Part shown: positions 44,355-53,905 of the stretch, one piece after another
Numbering within the stretch: position 1 is the stretch's first letter
Layout of the letters: each line of letters opens with the position of its first letter
DNA from: JAAYDI01 sp052034005
GTDB lineage: Bacteria; Planctomycetota; Planctomycetia; Pirellulales; Pirellulaceae
Length of the DNA: 64,000 nucleotides
Assembly: GCA_052034005.1 (NCBI GenBank)
Contig: JBPOJB010000009.1
Coordinates: 248,001 to 312,000 of the forward strand
Direction of reading: 5' to 3'
Program-made: the position numbers and the translations under genes
Notes under the pieces: model-generated
Database searches by the model: none
Told to the model about the DNA's origin: nothing
What the model saw: the letters and a program-made list of their open reading frames with translations, nothing else

Positions 44355-45103
44355 GTTCCGGCCGCCTGGCCGTCGGCCGTCTCGAGGCACTGCAGAAACA
44401 TCTCGGTCAGCGTTTCACAGCCCGTCTGAGCCCGCAGGTCGGCCAACGTCCCCTCATGCAACAGCCGGCCCTGGTGCAACAGGCCGAAGCGGTCGCACAA
44501 TCGTTCGGCTTCGTCCAGGCGATGGGTGCAAACGACGACCGCCTTGCCGGAATCCCGCAACTGCCGCACGTAATCGAAAATCACCTTGCTGCCCCACACG
44601 TCCAATCCGCGGGTCGGCTCGTCGAGCAGCATGATCAGCGGATCGTGGATGATCGCCCGCGCCAGGTTGACCCGTTGTTTCTGGCCCGTGCTGAGCGTCG
44701 CGCAGCGCTGGTCCAGGAACGAGGTGAGACCGAGCCGCTCGCTGAGGCGCGCGACCGCCTCCACCGCCTGGTCCGGCGGCACGTGGTACAGGTCCGCGAA
44801 AAACAGCAGGGTCTCGCGCGGCGTGAGCCACGGGTAGACGCCCGCGCTGGCAGACAACAGCCCGAGCCGGGCTTTAACCGCGTTGGGCACTTCGGTCGAC
44901 CGGTACCCGCCCACCTCCGCGTAGCCCGAGGTCGGCTTCAACACGCCCAACACGGTCCAGAGCGTCGTGGTCTTCCCCGCCCCGTTGGGGCCCAACAGCC
45001 CGTAAACCTCCCCGGCCGACACGTGGAACGACAGGTGGTCGACGGCCACAAGCGTCGACTGGCCGACCGAGAAATGCTTGGTTAGCTCGACCACCGTGAT
45101 CAT
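44351..45103 (-). CDS. ABC transporter ATP-binding protein (NatA-like)
   Basis: The protein has 250 residues. Walker A is LLGPNGAGKTTTLWTVLG near residue 36, the signature is LSTGQKQRVNLARAI and Walker B is LIMLLDEPTRGLDVWG, with the H-loop in CTHRLDEAERL. It pairs with the overlapping permease-protease gene. The start codon has only a weak ribosome binding site (GGGCA). Confidence 0.92.
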   Translation of the reverse strand: MITVVELTKHFSVGQSTLVAVDHLSFHVSAGEVYGLLGPNGAGKTTTLWTVLGVLKPTSGYAEVGGYRSTEVPNAVKARLGLLSASAGVYPWLTPRETLLFFADLYHVPPDQAVEAVARLSERLGLTSFLDQRCATLSTGQKQRVNLARAIIHDPLIMLLDEPTRGLDVWGSKVIFDYVRQLRDSGKAVVVCTHRLDEAERLCDRFGLLHQGRLLHEGTLADLRAQTGCETLTEMFLQCLETADGQAAGT

Positions 45104-45512
45104 GGGTGCCCTGCCCCAGTGGCTGCGAGAAGTTCCGCCATCGGTTTCCCCCTTTTTATATCAGCCGTCGCCCAGGCTTCCAGCCTCTTGCCCCCAGAAA
45201 CGGCTTCCCGCCCGTCGTCCCGGACGGCATAATCCATATCGCCCCTGACTATCGCCCCCCCTTATTCTGCGGGTCGACCTCGAAACCGTGGGAATTGGGC
45301 ACGGTTCAATGATAATAAAGCGATCAGCCGCCGTGTCCCGCTGCGCACATGGCGGCCGGTGTCGCGGGGGTGCTACGTGAACGCATGGTGCGTGCGGAAA
45401 GGCATCCCCCGCCGGAACTCGGCCTCCGAGCTGTTGGCCGCACGGATGTCCGGGGTATGTTGATAGGCGGGCCGGTTGGCCAAGAAGTGCCGCTAATTTG
45501 AGGAGAGATCCT
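45104..45512. other. Long intergenic region before the secretion locus
   Basis: This 409-nt spacer between divergent units has no credible gene. An A+T-rich pocket at 45308-45319 contains TGATAATAA, compatible with an extended -10 (TGnTAATAA), but no -35 was found. AGGAGAG at 45501-45507 is the ribosome binding site for the TTG start that follows. Confidence 0.45.
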
Positions 45513-48500
45513 TTGATCCGACGAAATCGCCGCTCAGCTGCGTTGGGCCTGATGTTGTTGGCTGCCGTGAGCCTCTGGGCCGTGTTCCGGACCGTCGCGT
45601 CGCGCGCGGCCGACCCGTCGTTCGTGGGCGTCCTAGCGCTGGCCGTGGATGACCAGGCAGCCAAGCAGCTGGGACTCTCGGAGGAGGTGCGCGGGAAGCT
45701 GCGCGCGATCGTTGAACGCCGCGAAAAAGAAGCCGTCAACCTCGCGCTGAGTATCCGCGAGCTGCCGCCGGATATGCGCGCGGAACGGTTGGCCCCGTTT
45801 GTGGCGGAGTCCGAGCGGCAGGGTCTGGCGCTGCTCACCCAGGACCAGCGCAGCAAATTGAACCAACTGCAACTGCAGAAAAAGCGCATGTCATCGCTGG
45901 TCGATCCGGAGATCGCACTGGCACTGGAACTCACATCCGAGCAGCAGGCCGCTATTGCGCGGTTGATGGCCGAGCGGGCGACCGCGATCACCCGCGGCGG
46001 TGAAACGGAGCAACGGGTGGCACGCGAGAAATATGAACGGCAGCTTCGATCCGTGCTGACCGATGCTCAGAAGGCCACTTGGGATGAAATGGCCGGTCTG
46101 GGGCCTGGCCCGACCGCGCGACAAGTTACCGCAGTCGAGCCTTCAGCCCCAGCCTCCGCAGCGGCCGATGGGATGCCTGTCGAGACGCCGCCCGCGGAGA
46201 CTGTGCCGGTCGCCAAGGTGCCCGCTGAGACGGTGCCGGCGGCCAAAGCGCCCGCTGAAACTGCGCCGGCCGTGACGCCGCTCGAGGAGGCTGCGCCGGT
46301 CGCCAAGATGCCCGCTGAGACGGTGCCAGCGGCCAAGGCGCCTGCTGAGACTATGTCGGCCGTGACGCCGCCTGCTGAGGCTGCGCCGGTCGCCGGGGCG
46401 CCCGCGGAGATGGTGCCGGCCGCCAAAGCGCCCGCTGAAACTGTGCCGGTCGTAATGCCGCCTGCTGAGGCTGCACCGGTCGCCAAGGCACCTGCTGAGA
46501 CGGTGCCGGCGGCCAAAGCGCCTGCTGAGACTGCGCCGGCCGTGACGTCGCCTGTGGAGGCTGCGCCGGTCGCCGGGGCACCTGCGGAGATGGTGCCGGC
46601 GGCGAAGGCGCCTGCTGAGACTGTGCCGGCCGTGACGCCGCCTGCTGAGGCTGCGCCGGTCGCCACGGCACCGGCAGAGCCCGCGCCGGCCGTTGCACCT
46701 TCGGTCGGTACGGTGCCGGCTGGCAGACCGTCGGCGAAGACGGAGCCGGCGGCCGCGGCTGAGGTGGACTTCGCGCACGCGGTTCCCAAAGACGTGAAGC
46801 TGCGGTTCAATTTCCGGTACCAGCCGTGGGAGGATGTGTTGGATTGGCTGGCCGGACAGGCGGGTTTGTCGCTGCAATCCGACCTGATTCCGGAGGGGAC
46901 CTTCAACTACACCGATCCGCACGAGTACACGCCGACGGAGGCGATCGACTTGATCAACAGCATGCTGCTGATCAAGGGTTATACGCTCGTGCGGCGCGGC
47001 CGGCTGCTGACCGTGATGAGCACCGACGACGAGATCCATGACGTGTTTGTGGAGTTCGTGCCGGTTGAGAAGCTCGACGAGCGCGGCGAGTTTGACCTGG
47101 TGAAGACGATCTTCCATTTGGCGACGATGGATCCGACGGATGCCCAACAGGAGATTCAGCAGTTGTTGGGGCCGGGGAGCAAGATGGTGGTGATGCCCAA
47201 GGCCCGCCAGATCATGGTTACCGGGCCGGTGGGCAAGCTCCGCATGATCCGGGAGGTGATCGAGACGGCGGAGAGCCCGGCCGGCATTAAGGAACGGGGT
47301 GTCACGATCATTGACCTGAAGCATGTGTCGCCCGAAGAGGTCCTGGTCATTGCCCGGCCGTTGCTGGGACTGGAAAGCAACAAGGACGTCGGTCCCGACA
47401 TCAGCATCGCCATTGCGCTGACGGGCAAGCGGATGTTCGTCACGGGCTCGCGCGAGAAGATCGGCATCCTGCAAGACCTGGTGGAGAGCGTGGATGTGGA
47501 GCGTGACGCGGCCGCGGCCAGCGGCGCGCTGGCCGTGGAACAACCGCAACTGATGAGCCATCAGATACGGGAAGCGGACCCCAAGGAAGTGTTGGCGGTG
47601 CTGCAGACCCTCCTGGCCGGTCTGCCGGACGTGCGGCTGGGCTTGGACGAGAAGACCAACAAGGTCATCGCGCTGGGGCCCCCGTCGGTCCATCGGACCA
47701 TCACCGAGACGATCAAGACGTTGGAAGGCGAGGTGGCTTCGTTCGAAGTGATCCAGCTCAAACGGGTCGATCCGCAGATCGCGGTGGCGACCCTCACCAA
47801 GTTTCTGACCGCCAAGGAAGGTGCGGCCAGCGGGGTGATTGTGGACGCCGATCCGTTGACGATGAAACTGTACGTGAAAGCGCCGCCGCGCTACATGGAC
47901 CTGGTGCGCACGATCATCGAGAGCCTGGAAGGGCCCTCGGGCGGCGAGGGGTCCGGCAGCACCATGCGCCTGATTCCCATGACAGGCGAGTCGGCCGTAT
48001 CGGCCGTCGAAATGGTCCAGCGTCTCTGGCGCGAGCCGAACCAGATCCGCATGACGGCGCCCTCGGAGAGTGGGCCGGGGAACCTTGAGCTGCGTGAGAT
48101 CTGGCCCGAAGAGCCGTCGGCCGCCAAGCCGCCTGCCGACACGCCGCGCCCCAAGCCGCCTGCTTCGACCACGCGGCAGACGGGCACGCGACCGGCCCCG
48201 CCGCCGCGTGCCGCCGAACCGGCGGGCGACAAGACAACGCGTGATCAGCGTCCGGCGCGGGGCGCCGCGGATGGATTCATCCATTTCGCGCGTTTCCAGC
48301 TGTCGGAAGGGCCTCCAGAGTCCGGACTGCCGGCCGCGCTCCAGGACGGTGTGCCGGGCGTGACGAAACCGGCACCTTCCGGGAATCCGGCCCCAGCTTC
48401 CTCGCAGGTCCCCCAGGACGCCGACTTGCCGGCGATGGCTGAGACCCTCCAAGAGCAGACGATGCCCCCGGCGAGGCCGCGGGTGCCGGGTCCGCACACC

Positions 48501-49691
48501 GGCGACGATATTCGGATCGAGTTCACGCCCAACGGCATTTTGATTTCGTCGCAGGACACCGCCGCGCTCGACCTGTTTGAGGAAATGCTGCGGACCGTGG
48601 CCGGGCCGCCGACGAACCTGACGAACAAGAACTACACGGTGTACTTCCTCAAACACTGCAAGGCCGAGGTGGCGCGGCAGCTGATCTCCGACATTCTGGG
48701 CGGCTCGACCTCGGATAGTGCCGGCGGCGGTTCGATGATCGGCGAGATGGCGGCGAACCTGATGGGCGGCGGCGGCGGAATCCTCGGCGCGCTGCTCGGC
48801 GGCGCCGGCGGCGGCGGTGGTGGCATGGGTGGCGTGACGACCGTCCAGGGCACCGGCCCCGTGGCGATCGTTGCCGATACGCGGCTCAATTGTCTCATCG
48901 TCCAGGCCTTGCCGGTGGATCGGACGCTGATCGAGAACCTGTTGAAGGTGATCGACCGCGAGGGGAGCATCACGGACATCGAGACGGCCGGCAAACCGCA
49001 TGTCCTGCCGGTCTATTACCTCGAAGCGCAGGTCGTGGCGGACATGATCAAGGAGGCGTTTGCCAACCGGATGGCGACTACCGGGAGCGGGCCGGGCGGC
49101 AACCAGCCGAACCCCGTTGAATTGATCCGGGCCCTGCGCGGCGGGCGTGGGGGACGCGGTGACGCGGACGTCAAGAACGAAGAGGCGAAGATGACGATCA
49201 CCGTCGATGTGCGGAGCAACTCGCTGATCATCACGGCGCCCGAACCGCTGTTCCGGCAGGTCGAGGAATTCGTCACCTTGGTGGACCAGGGTCGGCCTGA
49301 ACTCGACGAGGACTACGCCGTTGTCCCGCTCAAGGGAACGAACCCCGAGGCAGTGCGCCAGGCGGTGGCGGCCATTACAGGCGCCTCTTCCAGCGCCACC
49401 AGTCGGACCCAGTCGAGCCAGCGCCAGGGCTTCCAGTTCGGTGCGCCCGGCATGGGTGGGCAGCGTGGTGGCGCGGGTAGTCCCTTCGGCGCGGGCGGCT
49501 TTCCCGGCATGGGCGGCATGACCAGCGGCTTTGGCGGCATCGGCAACATCGGCGGAATGCGCGGCGGTATGCCGAGCGGCAGACAGCCGAGCAGCCTGGG
49601 CGGGCAGCGGGGAGGCATGGGCGGTATGGGCGGACCGCGGGGCGCCCCGGGTGGCGCACGCGGCGGTGCGGGCGGCGGGCGACGCGGGTAA
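45513..49691 (+). CDS. GspD-like N-domain protein with decapeptide repeats (1392 aa)
   Basis: The start is a TTG at 45513, 7 nt after AGGAG. A signal anchor (SAALGLMLLAAVSLWAVF) is followed by an LTXXQ-like helical region (about 30-215). Nineteen decapeptide units (PAETVPAAKA type) occupy residues 227-416. An STN/N0-like domain begins at KLRFNFRYQPWEDVLDWLAG (about 429). Several secretin N1-type repeats follow (ITDLKHVSPEEVLVIARPLL-like in form; EVARQLISDILGG; PVYYLEAQVVADMIKEAF). The last 85 residues are Gly/Arg/Met-rich. I see no secretin C-terminal beta-barrel signature, so it is probably a periplasmic accessory rather than the outer-membrane channel. Confidence 0.78.
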   Translation: MIRRNRRSAALGLMLLAAVSLWAVFRTVASRAADPSFVGVLALAVDDQAAKQLGLSEEVRGKLRAIVERREKEAVNLALSIRELPPDMRAERLAPFVAESERQGLALLTQDQRSKLNQLQLQKKRMSSLVDPEIALALELTSEQQAAIARLMAERATAITRGGETEQRVAREKYERQLRSVLTDAQKATWDEMAGLGPGPTARQVTAVEPSAPASAAADGMPVETPPAETVPVAKVPAETVPAAKAPAETAPAVTPLEEAAPVAKMPAETVPAAKAPAETMSAVTPPAEAAPVAGAPAEMVPAAKAPAETVPVVMPPAEAAPVAKAPAETVPAAKAPAETAPAVTSPVEAAPVAGAPAEMVPAAKAPAETVPAVTPPAEAAPVATAPAEPAPAVAPSVGTVPAGRPSAKTEPAAAAEVDFAHAVPKDVKLRFNFRYQPWEDVLDWLAGQAGLSLQSDLIPEGTFNYTDPHEYTPTEAIDLINSMLLIKGYTLVRRGRLLTVMSTDDEIHDVFVEFVPVEKLDERGEFDLVKTIFHLATMDPTDAQQEIQQLLGPGSKMVVMPKARQIMVTGPVGKLRMIREVIETAESPAGIKERGVTIIDLKHVSPEEVLVIARPLLGLESNKDVGPDISIAIALTGKRMFVTGSREKIGILQDLVESVDVERDAAAASGALAVEQPQLMSHQIREADPKEVLAVLQTLLAGLPDVRLGLDEKTNKVIALGPPSVHRTITETIKTLEGEVASFEVIQLKRVDPQIAVATLTKFLTAKEGAASGVIVDADPLTMKLYVKAPPRYMDLVRTIIESLEGPSGGEGSGSTMRLIPMTGESAVSAVEMVQRLWREPNQIRMTAPSESGPGNLELREIWPEEPSAAKPPADTPRPKPPASTTRQTGTRPAPPPRAAEPAGDKTTRDQRPARGAADGFIHFARFQLSEGPPESGLPAALQDGVPGVTKPAPSGNPAPASSQVPQDADLPAMAETLQEQTMPPARPRVPGPHTGDDIRIEFTPNGILISSQDTAALDLFEEMLRTVAGPPTNLTNKNYTVYFLKHCKAEVARQLISDILGGSTSDSAGGGSMIGEMAANLMGGGGGILGALLGGAGGGGGGMGGVTTVQGTGPVAIVADTRLNCLIVQALPVDRTLIENLLKVIDREGSITDIETAGKPHVLPVYYLEAQVVADMIKEAFANRMATTGSGPGGNQPNPVELIRALRGGRGGRGDADVKNEEAKMTITVDVRSNSLIITAPEPLFRQVEEFVTLVDQGRPELDEDYAVVPLKGTNPEAVRQAVAAITGASSSATSRTQSSQRQGFQFGAPGMGGQRGGAGSPFGAGGFPGMGGMTSGFGGIGNIGGMRGGMPSGRQPSSLGGQRGGMGGMGGPRGAPGGARGGAGGGRRG
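46191..46760 (+). repeat. Nineteen 30-nt tandem repeats, organised in 90-nt superunits
   Basis: Units of 30 nt encode ten residues each, of the kinds PAETVPAAKA, PAETAPAVTP and PAEAAPVAKA. Five 90-nt superunits run 46221-46670. The last two units are degenerate. The Pro/Ala/Glu composition predicts an extended linker. Confidence 0.9.
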
Positions 49692-49913
49692 GGGCACGGT
49701 TGGACAAGGGTGGCCCTTCGCGGGCGGGGAGCCTGCGGATCACTCTTGCGTCCGTCCGCCGGTGGCCCGGACACGGTGCTCCCGCACCCGTTCCGGATGG
49801 CGCAGTTCCTCATTCCCGCCCATCGTCGGAACTCGGTGCGCTGAACTGGGTTCAATGTAGCAGGCCCCACGGGGGTAGGCCTTAGTCCGATTCCTTTTTA
49901 CGGAGACTGTCAG

Positions 49914-50747
49914 ATGTTGTGGCGTCAGAAATCACTGGTACTGTCGGTCGCTGCATTGCTGGTTGTCGCATGCGTGTGCAACGCCGAAGCGCAGGGCCGG
50001 CGCGGTTCGGGACAGGGAGGTCAGCAGGGCAGGCCCGGCGGCGGCCCCGGGGGTCCTGGTGGTGGCCCCGGCGGTCCAGGCGGCGGCCCCGGCATGTTTA
50101 TGGGTGGCATGTTCGGGATGGGCGGCGGCAATGCGGACATGATGCTCTTGAACATCCCGGAAGTGCAGAAGGAATTGGAGCTGGTCGATGAGCAGATCAA
50201 CCAGCTCACCAAAGCGCGGGACGATTTCTCGGCTCAGATGCGCGACATGATGGGCCCTCAGGCTCAGAACATGACGCGTGAGGAACGGATGGAGCGGGCC
50301 GAGAGCGCCCAGAAGAAGGCCGCTGAGGCGGTGCAGGAGATTCTGCTGCCGCACCAGGCGGAGCGGCTCAAGCAATTGGGGGTCCAATTTCAGATCCAGC
50401 AGGCGCGCGGCATTGGATTGACCTTCGGTGACGTGGCGGCCAAATTGGGCATCACCGAGGAGCAGGGCGAGAGTCTGCGGACCAAAGCACGCGAGCTCGA
50501 ACGCGAAATGCGAAAGAAGCTCGTCGCGGACCTCGTCAAGGAACTGACGCCCGATCAACAGGCCAAGTACAAGGAACTGGTGGGCGAGCCGTTTGAGTTT
50601 CCGGAGATGGGTTTTGGCGCCAACCGGCCGGGCATGATGATGGGACCAGGCGGCATGCCGCCGGGCGGCATGATGCCGGGCCCGGGTGCCGGACCAGCGG
50701 GCCGGCCGGGCCCGGGTGCCGGCGGCGGTCGACGCTCCGGCAACTAG
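49914..50747 (+). CDS. Exported Gly/Met-rich protein with helical LTXXQ-like core
   Basis: The protein has 277 residues with GGAGA before the start and a signal peptide (LVLSVAALLVVACVCNAEAQ). A Gly/Pro-rich repeat segment (residues 30-70, GGPGGGPGGPGG-type) is followed by a charged helical core (EVQKELELVDEQINQLTKAR; ELTPDQQAKYKELVGE) resembling LTXXQ/Spy-like helices. The C-terminus is again Gly/Pro/Met-rich. The preceding GspD-like protein shares an LTXXQ-like region and a Gly-rich tail, so the two may act together in the periplasm. Function unknown. Confidence 0.7.
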   Translation: MLWRQKSLVLSVAALLVVACVCNAEAQGRRGSGQGGQQGRPGGGPGGPGGGPGGPGGGPGMFMGGMFGMGGGNADMMLLNIPEVQKELELVDEQINQLTKARDDFSAQMRDMMGPQAQNMTREERMERAESAQKKAAEAVQEILLPHQAERLKQLGVQFQIQQARGIGLTFGDVAAKLGITEEQGESLRTKARELEREMRKKLVADLVKELTPDQQAKYKELVGEPFEFPEMGFGANRPGMMMGPGGMPPGGMMPGPGAGPAGRPGPGAGGGRRSGN

Positions 50748-50756
50748 GGTTCGGTT

Positions 50757-50827
50757 CCCCCGCCGCAGAACGAAGCGGTGCCGACGCTCGCGACGTGAAC
50801 GGCGCGTCGGCACCGCCGAGGCGGGGG
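50757..50827. terminator. Nested dyad, probable terminator before gspE
   Basis: Outer arms CCCCCGCC (50757-50764)/GGCGGGGG (50820-50827) enclose perfect inner arms GCGGTGCCGACGC (50775-50787)/GCGTCGGCACCGC (50804-50816). It starts 10 nt after a stop codon. A TTCGGTT repeat flanks both sides. Confidence 0.55.
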
Positions 50828-50855
50828 TTCGGTTCGGGAAATTGAGCCGTTCATC

Positions 50856-50861
50856 TAGAAT
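50856..50861 (+). promoter_or_regulatory. Candidate -10 element TAGAAT for the gsp operon
   Basis: CTAGAATAG at 50855-50863 lies just after the nested dyad and 72 nt before the gspE start codon. The same nonamer occurs at 14599-14607. The -35 region is a poor match. Confidence 0.35.
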
Positions 50862-50932
50862 AGAAGGGGCAGTGGGGCAGGACCGTGCGGCCCGTCCGCC
50901 CGGTGTTCCTTGAGCCTGCGAGAGTGGTACCT

Positions 50933-52678
50933 ATGGAAGCCGGCGAAATGTTGAAGCGACGCGGTTTGCTCAGCGATCAGCAACTGGGTCAATTGCGTCA
51001 AGCCAACGGAGATGGCGGCACCTCGCTGATCGAGAAGGCGGTGGCTCTCGGCTATGTCCGGGAGGAGGCCGCGCTGCGCGCGCTGGCCGAAGAGGTCGGC
51101 CTGGAATATGTCGACCTGCGGGACATGGAAGTCGATCTGTCGCTGTTGGGGGACTTTCCGCACAAGCTGATCCATCGGCAGTCGTTGTTTCCCATCCGGC
51201 GCGACAACGGACAACTGGTCGTCGCGACGAGCGACCCGTTCGACCTCTACCCGATTGACGAGGTGAGCGCGGCCACCGGCCTGTCGGTGGTGCCGGTCCT
51301 GGCCAGCCGCAACCAGATCTCGGCGCTGATCAAGAAGCACTTGGGCGTGGGGAGCGAGACGGTCGAAGGCCTGATGGAGCTGGTGAGCGACCGGGATGTG
51401 GAGCTGCTGGACGCCATCGAGACAGACGGCTCGGAGCTCTCGGAGATGGCGCAGGAAGCGTCGGTGGTCCGGCTGGTGAACGAGATCCTGCTGGAGGCGA
51501 TCGAGACGCGGGCGAGCGACGTGCACATCGAATCGCAGGCGGCGGGCCTGGTGATCCGCTATCGCGTCGACGGCATTCTGCATCCGCAGCCGGTGCCGCC
51601 GGAGATCAACCGTTTTCAGGCGGCGATCATCAGCCGCTTGAAGATCATGTCCCACTTGAACATCGCCGAGCGGCGCCTGCCGCAAGACGGCCGCATCAAG
51701 CTGCGGGTCAAGGGCCGCGAGATCGATGTGCGGGTGTCGGTCATCCCAATGATTCACGGCGAGGGTCTGGTCCTGCGCATCCTGGACAAGGGGGCGATGG
51801 TCTTCGAACTGCGCAGTTTGGGCATGGACCCGGAGACTTATCGGCAGTTCGGCGAACTGATCCGCCTGCCGCACGGCATCATCCTGGTCACCGGACCCAC
51901 CGGCTCCGGCAAGACTACCACGCTCTACAGCGCCCTGATCGAAATCAACAGTCCGGAAACGAAGATCATCACGACCGAAGACCCGGTTGAATACCAACTG
52001 CCCGGGATCAACCAGATCCAGGTCCACCCGAAGATCGGGTTGACCTTCGCCAGTTCGCTGCGATCGATCCTCCGTCACGACCCGGACGTGGTGCTGATCG
52101 GTGAAATCCGCGACCTGGAGACGGCGGAGAATGCGATCCAGGCGGCCCTGACCGGCCACCTCGTGTTCAGCACGTTGCACACCAACGACGCGGCCGGCGC
52201 CTACGCCCGTCTCTCGGACATGGGGGTCGAGCCGTTCCTGGTGGCCAGCACGGTCGAGGCCGTGATGGCGCAGCGTCTGGTGCGGCGCTTGTGCGTCCAC
52301 TGCCGGGAGCCCTATCAGCCGGACCGGGAAGAGATGCCGGCCGACTTCCCCTGGCAGCGCCTGGGGGACCGGCCGTTGTACCGGAAGGTGGGATGCCGCG
52401 AGTGCCGGCACGTGGGGTACAGCGGGCGGATGGGGATCTACGAGCTGCTGTTGACGGACAACACGATCCGGCAGCTGGCCCACGATCGGGCGAGCACCTG
52501 GCGGATCAAGCAGACGGCGGTCCGCCAGGGGATGGTCACCCTGCGTGAGGACGGGTGGCGCAAGGCGATCGACGGCATGACGACGGTGGACGAGGTGCTG
52601 CGCATCACCAAGGGCGATCAGGATCTGGCCGAGCTGGATAAACTGGTGCACGAACGAACCGAGCGCGTTACCACGTAG
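50933..52678 (+). CDS. gspE: Type II secretion / type IV pilus ATPase GspE
   Basis: The protein has 581 residues from the ATG at 50933. An N-terminal GspE_N domain (GLLSDQQLGQLRQA...LEYVDLRDMEV) precedes the ATPase core. The Walker A motif GPTGSGKTTT lies near residue 322, with an Asp box (IITTEDPVEYQL), Walker B (VVLIGEIRDLETAE) and His box (GHLVFSTLHTND). The zinc-binding cysteines CVHC (about 454) and CREC (about 488) form the usual C4 element. It drives pseudopilus assembly from the cytoplasmic face and binds a GspL-type partner. It is the first gene of the core operon. Confidence 0.95.
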   Translation: MEAGEMLKRRGLLSDQQLGQLRQANGDGGTSLIEKAVALGYVREEAALRALAEEVGLEYVDLRDMEVDLSLLGDFPHKLIHRQSLFPIRRDNGQLVVATSDPFDLYPIDEVSAATGLSVVPVLASRNQISALIKKHLGVGSETVEGLMELVSDRDVELLDAIETDGSELSEMAQEASVVRLVNEILLEAIETRASDVHIESQAAGLVIRYRVDGILHPQPVPPEINRFQAAIISRLKIMSHLNIAERRLPQDGRIKLRVKGREIDVRVSVIPMIHGEGLVLRILDKGAMVFELRSLGMDPETYRQFGELIRLPHGIILVTGPTGSGKTTTLYSALIEINSPETKIITTEDPVEYQLPGINQIQVHPKIGLTFASSLRSILRHDPDVVLIGEIRDLETAENAIQAALTGHLVFSTLHTNDAAGAYARLSDMGVEPFLVASTVEAVMAQRLVRRLCVHCREPYQPDREEMPADFPWQRLGDRPLYRKVGCRECRHVGYSGRMGIYELLLTDNTIRQLAHDRASTWRIKQTAVRQGMVTLREDGWRKAIDGMTTVDEVLRITKGDQDLAELDKLVHERTERVTT

Positions 52679-52690
52679 CGACTGCGAACC

Positions 52691-53890
52691 ATGCCCGATT
52701 TTGCCTATGTAGCCCGCAACCCGGCTGGTCAACGTGTGACCGGCTCTATCTCCGCGGCGAGCCAGCGCGAGGCGGTGACCCTGCTGGCCGGCCAATCGCT
52801 GTTTCCGTTGCACGTGACGGCCGCCAAGGCCCCCTCGCAGCTCTTCGGCGGACGCGTCAAAGGGCAGACGATGGCGGTCACCTACTCGCAACTCGCGTCG
52901 CTCCTGCGGAGCGGCGTACCGATGCTCCGCGCGATCGACGTGCTGCGGAGGCAGGTGTCGAACCACACGCTGGCACGCGTGCTGGCCGAAGTGCGCGACC
53001 GCGTCGAGCAGGGGGACACGTTGGGCAACGCCATGGCGCGCTATCCGCGCGTGTTCAGCGAGATGGCGGTGAACATGGTCCGCGCCGGCGGCGAGGGCGG
53101 CTTTCTGGAGGAAGCGCTCGAGCGGGTGGCCCAGTTCACCGAGCAGCAGGAGGACTTGAAGGCCCGCACGGTCGGCGCACTGGCTTATCCCGTGTTCCTG
53201 GCCGTCATCGGCAGCGGCATCGTGACGGCCCTGATCATCTTCTTCGTGCCGAAGTTCGATGAGCTGTTCAAGTCGCTGCGGGAACGCGGCGAGCTGCCGG
53301 TGTTGACCGAGTGGCTGCTGGGCTTCAGCAACGCGATGAAGTCCTGGGGCCTCCTGGTGCTGGTGGCGGCCGTCATCGGCCTGGTGGCGATCAGGGCGAA
53401 GCTGGCGACCGAGGAGGGCCGGCGCCTGCGCGACGCCGTCAAGCTGAAGCTGCCGTTGCTGGGCGGCGTGTTCCAGAACCTGGCGGTCGCCCGCTTCTGC
53501 CGCGTGCTGGGGACCCTGCTCCGCAACGGCGTGCCGATCTTGAAATCGCTCGAGATCAGCCGGGACACGTCGGGCAACCGGGTGCTGTCGGAAGCGATCC
53601 GCGGCGCGTCCGACAACATCTCGTCGGGCGAATCGCTCGCCGCGCCGCTGGGCGCCTCGGGCCACTTCCCCGTCACGGTCGTGGAGATGATCAGCGTCGC
53701 GGAGGAATCGAACACGCTGGACAAAGTCCTGGTGGAAATCGCCGATGGCCTGGAGAAGCAGACGACGCGCCGACTGGACCTGGCCGTCCGCCTGCTGGAG
53801 CCGATCCTGCTGCTGTTCCTGGCCGGCGCGGTGTTGTTTGTGGTGGTCGCGCTGTTGATGCCGATCATCAAGATGAGCAGTTCGATCTGA
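52691..53890 (+). CDS. gspF: Type II secretion inner-membrane platform protein GspF
   Basis: The protein has 399 residues and begins 12 nt after gspE. It opens with the family signature FAYVARNPAGQRVTGSISAA. Two GspF domains are visible (YSQLASLLRSGVPMLRAIDV and FCRVLGTLLRNGVPILKSLE). TM helices lie near 160-182, 222-240 and 370-392. GAALAYP-like segment VGALAYPVFLAVIGSGIV is conserved. It forms the inner-membrane platform with GspE and the GspL/M proteins. Confidence 0.95.
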   Translation: MPDFAYVARNPAGQRVTGSISAASQREAVTLLAGQSLFPLHVTAAKAPSQLFGGRVKGQTMAVTYSQLASLLRSGVPMLRAIDVLRRQVSNHTLARVLAEVRDRVEQGDTLGNAMARYPRVFSEMAVNMVRAGGEGGFLEEALERVAQFTEQQEDLKARTVGALAYPVFLAVIGSGIVTALIIFFVPKFDELFKSLRERGELPVLTEWLLGFSNAMKSWGLLVLVAAVIGLVAIRAKLATEEGRRLRDAVKLKLPLLGGVFQNLAVARFCRVLGTLLRNGVPILKSLEISRDTSGNRVLSEAIRGASDNISSGESLAAPLGASGHFPVTVVEMISVAEESNTLDKVLVEIADGLEKQTTRRLDLAVRLLEPILLLFLAGAVLFVVVALLMPIIKMSSSI

Positions 53891-53905
53891 GGGGAGTATT
53901 GAACA

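Noticed and set aside
45106..45312. Short open frame in the spacer before the secretion locus
   Set aside because: It has no ribosome binding site, no recognisable domain and a composition unlike neighbouring genes.
46191..46760. Regular 30-nt repeats as a possible CRISPR array
   Set aside because: Units are contiguous, in frame and without unique spacers; no cas genes are present.
46143..49697. Antisense open frame of about 1180 codons with Arg/Ser repeats
   Set aside because: Its repeats are simply the reverse complement of the decapeptide repeats of the GspD-like gene.
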